Source: Planctomycetaceae bacterium (GTDB lineage: Bacteria > Planctomycetota > Planctomycetia > Pirellulales > Thermoguttaceae). From it: DNA of 5,625 nucleotides. Under the pieces are notes generated by a model, which saw only the letters and a list, made by a program, of their open reading frames with translations, made no database searches and was not told where the DNA came from. The number at the start of each line of letters is the position of its first letter. Positions within the stretch are counted from its first letter, which is position 1. The stretch covers positions 1 through 5,625 of the forward strand of contig JAITST010000436.1 in the NCBI GenBank assembly GCA_031287585.1. Direction: 5' to 3'. Position numbers and translations under genes: made by a program. Shown piece by piece: positions 1-4,451 of the stretch.

Positions 1-488
1 TTGTTGTCCTCTCCCTCTTCCTGACCGAAGTCGATACCGGGGCTACGGTGCAACTGGGAAACGATTACTCGTTCCGCACCGTTGATGATGAACTCGCCGC
101 CGCCTATCATAACTGGTATATCGCCGAGATACACATCTTCGTCAAACGCCTCGTTTTCGTGAATCATACGGAGACGCACTTTGAACGGTGAACCGTACGT
201 CAGATGCAACTGGCGGCATTCGTCTGGCTCGTAACGCGGTTTCTCGAGGTCGTAGTAAAGATACTCAAGGCGGGTAGTTTTGTCTAACGACTCAATAGGG
301 AACGATTCCCGCAAAACGGCTTCGATTCCGACATCCTTACGCTCCTTATGCGGGACATCTACCTGCAAAAACCGGCTATACCGTTGTGTTTGAATCATTG
401 TCAAGTCGGGAATCGGATGGTCCGCTTCCTGGCTACCAAATTTTTTACAATTCGGGAAATAAGTACGTCGCTGTGCCGGTGTGGGCAT
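1..488 (-). CDS. rpoB: RNA polymerase beta subunit, N-terminal 162 residues (partial, runs off left edge)
   Basis: This is the beta subunit of the core RNA polymerase. Reading the minus strand from the ATG at 488-486 gives an uninterrupted frame to the window edge. It contains the RpoB N-terminal signatures in order: IPDLTMIQTQRYSRFLQ (about residues 26-42), GIEAVLRESFPIES (54-67), LEYLYYDLEKPRYEPDECR (74-92), then DVYLGDIPVMIGGGEFIINGAER and VIVSQLHRSPG (118-151), which belong to the beta protrusion/lobe. The start is supported by an AGGAG Shine-Dalgarno (plus-strand CTCCT, 498-502) with a 9-nt spacer. The wording resembles planctomycete RpoB, which is the main taxonomic clue here. No rplL or other ribosomal gene lies directly upstream, so the gene seems to have its own promoter. 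The rest, and any rpoC, would lie left of the window. Identity is essentially certain; the taxonomic reading is from memory. Confidence 0.96.
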   Translation of the reverse strand, partial: MPTPAQRRTYFPNCKKFGSQEADHPIPDLTMIQTQRYSRFLQVDVPHKERKDVGIEAVLRESFPIESLDKTTRLEYLYYDLEKPRYEPDECRQLHLTYGSPFKVRLRMIHENEAFDEDVYLGDIPVMIGGGEFIINGAERVIVSQLHRSPGIDFGQEEGEDN

Positions 489-540
489 AATTTTAATCTC
501 CTAACGCGAAAAGGTTGATGTGTAAAAAAATATTAGCAAA

Positions 541-570
541 GTTATAAGTTAAACGAAAAATGTGTATCAG
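541..570 (-). promoter_or_regulatory. Possible sigma70-type promoter of rpoB
   Basis: On the minus strand there is a -35-like CTGATA (plus-strand TATCAG, 565-570), an 18-bp spacer and a -10-like TATAAC (plus-strand GTTATA, 541-546). These match consensus at 4/6 and 5/6. The predicted start would leave a leader of about 45 nt before the rpoB ATG. The surrounding DNA is very AT-rich, so chance matches are easy. Confidence 0.4.
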
Positions 571-586
571 TAAATAAAATAGTTGA

Positions 587-862
587 CGTGTAGTAATTAA
601 AAAATCTAACATATCTCAAAAATTAAAAAGCCATCAAAAGGGTAAACGAAGCGCAACAAAGTACACCGCCAAAGAAGCAAAACAACATACTTCGTGGCTC
701 ATAAATGAAAAGATTCGGAAAACCGATGTGAGAGATAGGCATGCCGTGGACCTGTTGTTAAACGTCGTTATGGTCGTTAAGAATGAGGAAAGTTGGAAAC
801 AGCGCAAACTACAACAAAGTGATATTTTAACACAACTGCGCAATTCCGCAAGGGGGGAGTAA
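587..862 (+). other. Start-less open frame, possible gene remnant or small gene with a non-standard start
   Basis: The plus-strand frame is open from just after a TGA at 584-586 to a TAA at 860-862, about 91 codons. Its composition is protein-like and hydrophilic, with stretches such as KYTAKEAKQHTSWLINEKIRK and DRHAVDLLLNVVMVVKNEES and the end QLRNSARGE. No ATG, GTG or TTG occurs in its first half. The first in-frame GTG is at 728-730, leaving only 44 residues, and an ATT at 596 is the only rare-start option near the beginning. A promoter-like TTGACG (583-588) and TAACAT (607-612) lie at its upstream edge. I recognise no family. It may be a decayed gene, a short peptide from 728, or chance. 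The minus-strand frame opposite (634-843) is rich in Ser, Cys and Phe and looks like an antisense shadow. Confidence 0.25.
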
Positions 863-895
863 AAAATTTAGAAGGAGCGAAGGAGCGGCATCCAC

Positions 896-923
896 TTGTA
901 AAAATTTCACTATCTGCTAAAAT
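896..923 (+). promoter_or_regulatory. Likely promoter of the DUF3467-NUDIX unit
   Basis: A -35-like TTGTAA (896-901, 4/6) and a -10-like TAAAAT (918-923, 5/6) are separated by 16 bp. The -10 is preceded by TGC, giving an extended -10 (TGCTAAAAT). Transcription starting near 930 would give a leader of about 50 nt before the GTG at 980. Confidence 0.45.
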
Positions 924-979
924 TACTCGTATTGTCTTTTGTTGATTTTTGTTTTACCCTTTTTTATTAGGAGACTATC

Positions 980-1303
980 GTGTCTGAACATGAACAAACT
1001 AACGAGCAACGTCAGGTGAACATTGAGATTGATGATTCGAAAGTTGTTGGCGTGTATGCTAATTTTTGCCGCGTGATTGCGATGCCGGAGGAGATGATAA
1101 TTGATTTCGGTTTGAATCAGCAACCAGTTGGTGTGCCGTCGTCGCCGATTCCGGTTACGCAGCGGGTTATCCTCAACTACTACACCGCCAAGCGGATGTT
1201 GTACCCGCTGCAAGAAACGATTCGCCGTCACGAAGAATCTTACGGTACGCTTGAAATCGACTTGCGTAAGCGGATTAAGAAAGCACAGGAAGGCGAGAAA
1301 TAG
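980..1303 (+). CDS. DUF3467 domain protein, 107 aa
   Basis: This is a small, probably cytoplasmic protein of unknown biochemical role. It fits the DUF3467 family by its core VYANFCRVIAMPEEMIIDFG (residues 25-44), followed by the second conserved block with TQRVILNYYTAKRMLYPLQETIRRHEESYG (about 60-90) and a basic C-terminal tail RKRIKKAQEGEK. There is no signal peptide or membrane segment. The start is a GTG at 980-982, chosen because AGGAGA (969-974) sits 5 nt upstream and no better start exists in frame; an ATG at residue 5-6 is out of frame. Its stop is 7 bp before the ATG of the NUDIX gene, so the two are probably co-transcribed and may be translationally coupled. DUF3467 proteins are short and typically have this length. 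Family assignment is from recognised motifs, not a search. I infer no specific function. Confidence 0.85.
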   Translation: MSEHEQTNEQRQVNIEIDDSKVVGVYANFCRVIAMPEEMIIDFGLNQQPVGVPSSPIPVTQRVILNYYTAKRMLYPLQETIRRHEESYGTLEIDLRKRIKKAQEGEK

Positions 1304-1310
1304 TAGAATA

Positions 1311-1913
1311 ATGGAAGAGCAAATACTTGTTGTCCCAACTCAACTCTTTCGCGAGTTGGGACGCTTTCACGGTTTTTGCGGCGACGCTGAAACTTATACG
1401 CGAGTGTTGCTTGACCCGCGAAACATTGTTTTCAAGCCGCGTAGTTCGGTCGAAAACGATGCGTCGTTCAAGCAACTGATTCCGTATATGCTGTTCTGTC
1501 ATACTAATGCCGCGGGAAAGACGAGCGTGTTTCGTTACGTTCGCGGCAAAGGTATGGGCGAAAAACGGCTGCACGGCAGAGCGAGTGTCGGTATCGGCGG
1601 ACATTTGTCGTTGGTTGACGTGAACGAGGCAGTTGACGTTTATCGTGCCGGCATGCAACGCGAGTTGAACGAGGAGGTGACAATAAACTCCTGTTACACG
1701 GAACGATGCGTGGGGCTGATAAACGATGACAGTACAGAAGTCGGCTCGGTTCACTTGGGAGTAGTACACCGCTTCGACCTCGAAGAACCAAACGTGGTAC
1801 CAAACGAAACGGACATAATCGAAAGCGGTTTCGTACCGGTAGAAGAGTTGTTACGTAACAGCGAAGAGTTTGAGACGTGGTCGTCAATTGCGTTGCAGGC
1901 GTTATTTGGGTGA
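1311..1913 (+). CDS. NUDIX-family predicted phosphoesterase, 200 aa
   Basis: The protein belongs to the NUDIX superfamily, most like the 'predicted phosphoesterase, NUDIX family' group (COG4112-like); substrate unknown. The N-terminal third has KPRSSVENDASFKQLIPY (residues 42-59) and FRYVRGKGMGEKRLHG (74-89), typical of that group. The NUDIX box follows as GIGGHLS (94-100) and RELNEEVTI (117-125). It departs from the classical GX5EX7REUXEEXGU: the segment between the GGH turn and REL is longer, and the usual Gly after EE-X is Thr124. The catalytic REL-X-EE core (R117, E118, E121, E122) is intact. I chose the ATG at 1311, not the in-frame ATG at 1128, because the extra 61 residues would overlap the DUF3467 gene and are Arg/Ser/Cys-rich out-of-frame sequence. 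The Shine-Dalgarno is weak (AGGAAGG at 1287-1293, 17 nt away), which fits translational coupling to the upstream gene. No export signal is visible. Confidence 0.85.
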   Translation: MEEQILVVPTQLFRELGRFHGFCGDAETYTRVLLDPRNIVFKPRSSVENDASFKQLIPYMLFCHTNAAGKTSVFRYVRGKGMGEKRLHGRASVGIGGHLSLVDVNEAVDVYRAGMQRELNEEVTINSCYTERCVGLINDDSTEVGSVHLGVVHRFDLEEPNVVPNETDIIESGFVPVEELLRNSEEFETWSSIALQALFG

Positions 1914-1958
1914 TTTACTTTTCGTAGAATCGTGTAGTATATGAACACTCAAAAAACA

Positions 1959-1984
1959 TTAGAAAATCTCTAAAAACTCTTTTT
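1959..1984 (+). terminator. Weak AT-rich hairpin with T-tract after the NUDIX gene
   Basis: TTAGA (1959-1963) pairs perfectly with TCTAA (1969-1973) around a 5-nt loop, and a run of Ts follows at about 1979-1985. The stem has a single G-C pair, so it would be a poor intrinsic terminator. Position about 45 bp past the stop codon is reasonable. The T-tract also abuts the first palindrome, so its function is uncertain. Confidence 0.25.
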
Positions 1985-2105
1985 TAACGCGGGTGACGCA
2001 AAGAATCGCGGGGGGGTATTTTTTTTGTAACTTATTCTATTGTAAATTATTACAATAGATTCTCAAAAATAAAATCCTGCGTTTCTCTGCGAACTCTGCG
2101 GTTAA
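1984..2105. repeat. Imperfect palindrome 1, about 120 bp (MITE- or REP-like)
   Basis: The left arm begins TAACGCGGGTGACGCAAAG (from 1985). The right arm ends at about 2104, and its reverse complement begins TAACCGCAGAGTTCGCAGAG. They match at about 20 of 28 positions with one gap. Pairing continues inward through a T-rich/A-rich segment (about 2015-2030 against 2061-2077) to a perfect 10-bp stem, TCTATTGTAA (2036-2045) and TTACAATAGA (2050-2059), around a 4-nt loop. The right arm also has three CTGCG steps (2077, 2087, 2096). No coding capacity and no transposase are seen. Arms like 'CTCTGCG..CTGCGGTTAAA' resemble intergenic repeats I have seen in unrelated bacteria, but that is a recollection. 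Confidence 0.7.
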
Positions 2106-2112
2106 ATTTTGG

Positions 2113-2233
2113 TTAGGGTGTGTAAAAAGTATGTAGGTATTTTGGCAGGGTATTCTATTGACAATCCCACGGGGTATTGTCGCAAAAAGTGGGGTGGTTA
2201 TACAAAACCTACAAAAAATTTACACAACCTTAG
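2113..2233. repeat. Imperfect palindrome 2, about 120 bp
   Basis: Left arm GGGTGTGTAAA...TGTAGGT (2116-2138) matches the reverse complement of the right arm ACCTAC...TTTACACAACC (about 2207-2229) at 18 of 23 positions, and the similarity extends by a few bases on both sides. The centre holds a second hairpin: GACAATCCC (2160-2168) pairs with GGG-t-ATTGTC (2172-2181) with one bulged T. Both symmetry centres fall near 2171-2173, so this is one nested structure. It lies only 7 bp after palindrome 1 and has the same size and architecture but different sequence. It could be a MITE, a REP-type element or a large structured RNA. Confidence 0.7.
2158..2197 (+). repeat. Direct repeat copy 1 (TTGACAATCC...ATTGTCGCAAA...GTGGGGTG)
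   Basis: This copy has TTGACAATCC, then an extra CACGGGGT (2168-2175), then a 22-bp segment beginning ATTGTCGCAAA that matches copy 2 (2354-2385) at 19 of 22 positions. It forms the centre of palindrome 2. The 9 bases CAGGGTATT just upstream (2146-2154) occur inverted next to copy 2 as AATACCCTG (2345-2353). Confidence 0.65.
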
Positions 2234-2308
2234 GCGTTGCGTGTTGGCGAGGAGAATGCCGAGTGCGAGCAGTAGGAAGTAACGTTGACAAATCTGTGAA
2301 AGATTCAT
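2198..2308 (-). CDS. Hypothetical 36-aa hydrophobic peptide ORF overlapping palindrome 2
   Basis: An ATG at 2308-2306 opens a 36-codon frame ending in TAA (plus-strand TTA at 2198-2200). It encodes MNLSQICQRY, then a hydrophobic stretch FLLLALGILLAN (residues 11-22), then TQRLRLCKFFVGFV. It could be a single short membrane-inserting peptide with a basic tail. Its last third is encoded by the right arm of palindrome 2. The equivalent sequence in the left arm, read on the opposite strand, also translates to RVCKKYVGI, as the inverted repeat requires. No clear Shine-Dalgarno is visible. The frame may be a real micro-gene, part of a repeat family that happens to be open, or the tail of a decayed gene. 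I cannot assign a function. Confidence 0.3.
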   Translation of the reverse strand: MNLSQICQRYFLLLALGILLANTQRLRLCKFFVGFV

Positions 2309-2353
2309 TGAAACGGACTTGATTACGTTTTGGAATTGCGATAAAATACCCTG

Positions 2354-2385
2354 TTGACAATCCATTGTCGCAAATGGTGGGGTGA
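2354..2385 (+). repeat. Direct repeat copy 2 (TTGACAATCC-ATTGTCGCAAA...GTGGGGTG)
   Basis: Second, shorter copy of the element at 2158-2197. It lacks the 8-bp insert, so GACAAT and ATTGTC are separated by only CC. A further inverted pair TTGCGA (2336-2341) and TCGCAA (2368-2373) surrounds it. It stands alone, without the long arms of palindrome 2, so it may be a solo or deleted copy. Confidence 0.6.
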
Positions 2386-2421
2386 AAGTCTGTTGTTTGT
2401 TTACATCTTACACCGAATACT

Positions 2422-2453
2422 CACTTTTTTGCAAGGGCAAAATTTAGAAAGTG
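2422..2453. other. Bulged 11-bp stem-loop
   Basis: CACTTT (2422-2427) pairs with AAAGTG (2448-2453), and TTTGC (2428-2432) pairs with GCAAA (2437-2441) around the loop AAGG. A 6-nt bulge (2442-2447) lies on the right side. It is about 170 bp upstream of hydS. Function is unknown; it is too far upstream of the predicted promoter to be a leader element. Confidence 0.35.
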
Positions 2454-2561
2454 CAGATCCACTCGTTACATTTAATAATCCATAACCAACATTTTGAGTT
2501 ACGGCTACATCACGACACAAAGGATTTTCAATCGCGATGAGTACACAGACGCGAATGGAAA

Positions 2562-2570
2562 TGTTATACT
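2562..2570 (+). promoter_or_regulatory. Likely extended -10 promoter of hydS
   Basis: TGTTATACT contains TATACT (2565-2570, 5/6 to consensus) preceded by TG at the extended -10 position. No good -35 is visible 16-18 bp upstream (GTACAC region), which is tolerated by extended -10 promoters. Transcription would start near 2577, giving a leader of about 46 nt. Confidence 0.45.
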
Positions 2571-2576
2571 TATTTA

Positions 2577-2599
2577 TTACAGTTGAAAATTCACTGTAA
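2577..2599. promoter_or_regulatory. Dyad TTACAGT-N9-ACTGTAA at the predicted hydS start site
   Basis: A perfect 7-bp inverted repeat with a 9-bp spacer, placed from about +1 to +23 of the predicted transcript and ending 23 bp before the hydS ATG. The size and position fit a repressor operator. It could instead fold as a leader hairpin: with one bulged T the stem extends inward through TGAA/TTCA, although the loop would then be too small. Confidence 0.4.
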
Positions 2600-2622
2600 C
2601 AAAATTACCTCCCAAAAATCCT

Positions 2623-4377
2623 ATGTCACTTCCAACTACTTCTAACAGATATTCGCAAGTTGTTTATACCAACAAGGCACGTTGTCGGGATTGTTACCGT
2701 TGTGTTCGCGTTTGCCCTGTCAAGGCGATACGGATGGAAGAGGGGCAAGCATCTGTTATTGGTGAACTCTGTTTGTCTTGCGGTACTTGCGTTCGCGAAT
2801 GTCCGCAGAAAGCGAAGTTGTTTCGTAACGATGTCGAACTCGCGTCGCGGTTGATTTCGTCTGGTCGTAAAACGGCTTGCAGTCTTGCACCGTCATTCGC
2901 GGGTTTTTTTCCCTCGTGGCAACGCCGTCGGATGCCGTCTGTTTTGCGTCGTCTTGGTTTTACTCACGTTAGCGAAACAGCCGTCGGAGCATTTTACTCC
3001 GCCCTTGCGACCGCTGACTACGTCAACAAACATTCACGCGACCCCAATCTCGGCACGTCCTGCCCCGCGTTCGTCGATTACGTTCTCAACTACCGTTCAG
3101 ACCTCGCGCGTTATCTTGTACCGGTTGATTCTCCGATGGTTGCACACGCGAAATACTTGCGTTCAAAACTCGGCGAAGATACGGCTGTTATCTTCATCGG
3201 TCCTTGTACGGCGAAGAAAGCGGAGGCGGCACGGACTGGCGGTGACGGTACAATCGACTGCGTACTTACGTTTACCGAATTGTTCGAGTGGTTGACGAGC
3301 GAACGTATTGAAATCGCGGGTTTCGAGGAGAGCGGGTTCGACATCACGCCGCACGGTGTTTCGCGTCTGTTCCCGCTTGAAGGCGGTTGCGTTGTGACAG
3401 CAGGTTTTAACGCCGACATTATGCACCCGAACATCGTAGCCGTTAGTGGTTTCGAGAACATCGACGCGGCACTGGACGATATGAAGCCTGGTCAGTTTAT
3501 CGAGCCGCTGTTTTGTCCTCACGGTTGCGCGGGCGGACCTGCGACGAACGACGCGGCAAGTTTTTATGAGGCACGGCTCAACATTATGGATTACAACACT
3601 GAGTCGATTGAGTTCTCACCGAAGACACCGCAAGATAGTTTGGAACTCGACGATGACGACCGTAAGTTTATGGAAACGCTCGCGACGCAGTTTCGTGTTC
3701 CGAAGAAGCCAGTCAAGCGCGATGTGACGGAGCAGGCGATTCGTGAGGTTTACGAGAATACGGGTAAGGCAGACCCGATTAACCAACTTGATTGCGGTGC
3801 GTGCGGTTATCCGAGTTGCCGCGCGAAGGCGATTGCGGTTATACAAGGAATGGCGGAGATTGATATGTGTTTGCCGTTTGTTAAACGAAAGGCGTTGCAA
3901 CGGATTGACCGTATCGTTGAGACAAGTCCGAACGGTATTGTTACTCTTGATGAACATCTGAACATTATCAGTATGAATCCGGCGTTCCGTGCGTTTTTCA
4001 AGTGTAGTAACGCGGTGAGCGGGAAACCGATTTCGTATCTGATGGATCCCGAACCGTTTGAACGTCTGCTCGCCGAACCGAATAAACAGGTGAACGTAAT
4101 CGTGAATCACGCGGCGTACAATTTGGTATGTAACGAGTTTATCTACGTGTTGCCGGACGAACACCAATTTATCGGGATTTTCGTAAACATTACAAGTCAG
4201 GAAAAAAATCAGTCACAACTAGATGAGTTACGTGAAAAAACGGTAATCCAAGCCCGCGAGTTGTTGGAGCAACAGTTGCTGATGGCGGAAACGGTTGCGT
4301 CGGCATTAGGAGAAAACGCGGCACGAGCGGAGGCGTTGCTTGAACATTTGATGGAGCAGGCGGTGAATAAAGATTAG
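2623..4377 (+). CDS. hydS: Sensory [FeFe]-hydrogenase-like protein with PAS domain (group C, HydS type), 584 aa
   Basis: Members of this family bind the H-cluster and are thought to sense H2 or redox state rather than make H2 in bulk. Domains in order: a double [4Fe-4S] ferredoxin domain (C21, C24, C27, C31; C50, C53, C56, C60); the hydrogenase domain with H-cluster ligands C147 (TSCPAFV), C195 (GPCTAKK), C298 and C302 (FCPHGCAGG); a [4Fe-4S] domain of exact form Cx2Cx4Cx16C (C391, C394, C399, C416), diagnostic for HydS; a PAS domain (about 428-525); and a C-terminal coiled-coil helix (about 530-584). Ser146 replaces the proton-relay Cys of catalytic enzymes (C299 in CpI), and the Met two residues before the second ligand is Gly193. 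Both changes fit a sensor. Length is usual for the family. The ATG at 2623 gives a short N-terminus before the clusters; there is no clear Shine-Dalgarno (CCTCCC precedes it, the wrong strand sense). No phosphatase, catalytic hydrogenase or maturase is adjacent. It is cytoplasmic. Confidence 0.93.
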   Translation: MSLPTTSNRYSQVVYTNKARCRDCYRCVRVCPVKAIRMEEGQASVIGELCLSCGTCVRECPQKAKLFRNDVELASRLISSGRKTACSLAPSFAGFFPSWQRRRMPSVLRRLGFTHVSETAVGAFYSALATADYVNKHSRDPNLGTSCPAFVDYVLNYRSDLARYLVPVDSPMVAHAKYLRSKLGEDTAVIFIGPCTAKKAEAARTGGDGTIDCVLTFTELFEWLTSERIEIAGFEESGFDITPHGVSRLFPLEGGCVVTAGFNADIMHPNIVAVSGFENIDAALDDMKPGQFIEPLFCPHGCAGGPATNDAASFYEARLNIMDYNTESIEFSPKTPQDSLELDDDDRKFMETLATQFRVPKKPVKRDVTEQAIREVYENTGKADPINQLDCGACGYPSCRAKAIAVIQGMAEIDMCLPFVKRKALQRIDRIVETSPNGIVTLDEHLNIISMNPAFRAFFKCSNAVSGKPISYLMDPEPFERLLAEPNKQVNVIVNHAAYNLVCNEFIYVLPDEHQFIGIFVNITSQEKNQSQLDELREKTVIQARELLEQQLLMAETVASALGENAARAEALLEHLMEQAVNKD

Positions 4378-4451
4378 GGGATGCGTGATTTATTCCGCAT
4401 TTGATGTTCCGATAGGGGCGGTATATCCTAATTTTCGCGTTAAAAAATCCA

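Larger units (their letters stand above)
489..979. other. AT-rich divergent intergenic region between rpoB and the DUF3467 gene
   Basis: This gap separates two divergent transcription units. It holds the rpoB leader and possible promoter on the left, a start-less open frame in the middle (587-862), a perfect 2 x 8-bp tandem repeat of GAAGGAGC at 871-886, and the likely DUF3467 promoter on the right. The GGAG in the tandem repeat looks like a ribosome binding site, but no start codon follows at a useful distance. I see no tRNA or recognisable structured RNA here. Confidence 0.7.
1914..2622. other. 709-bp repeat-rich intergenic region upstream of hydS
   Basis: No convincing protein gene fills this stretch. 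From left to right it contains a weak terminator-like hairpin (1959-1984), two imperfect palindromes of about 120 bp (1984-2105 and 2113-2233), a diverged direct repeat (2158-2197 and 2354-2385), a 36-codon minus-strand ORF (2198-2308), a bulged stem-loop (2422-2453), and an extended -10 plus dyad just before hydS (2562-2599). The density of palindromes suggests accumulated small mobile or REP-like sequences. Confidence 0.75.

Noticed and set aside
634..843. 69-aa minus-strand ORF
   Set aside because: Ser/Cys/Phe-rich composition, no ribosome binding site, and a more protein-like frame on the opposite strand; probably a shadow.
1128..1310. 61-codon N-terminal extension of the NUDIX frame from an upstream ATG
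   Set aside because: It overlaps the DUF3467 gene in another frame and encodes Arg/Ser/Cys-rich sequence unlike any NUDIX N-terminus; the ATG at 1311 is natural.
2036..2059. The perfect 10-bp stem as a terminator
   Set aside because: No T-tract follows on either strand; it is better explained as the core of palindrome 1.
1984..2385. CRISPR array
   Set aside because: The repeats are few, diverged, partly inverted and not evenly spaced, and no cas gene is present.
2537..2599. 20-codon ORF just before hydS as a leader peptide
   Set aside because: The ATG lies upstream of the predicted transcription start, it has no ribosome binding site, and no attenuator structure follows.
3616..4167. 183-aa minus-strand ORF inside hydS
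   Set aside because: Antisense to well-conserved [4Fe-4S] and PAS coding sequence; Arg- and Thr-rich shadow composition.
4411..4435. Intrinsic terminator for hydS (TAGGG/TCCTA then ATTTT)
   Set aside because: Only a 5-bp stem including a G-T pair and a short T-run; too weak to support.
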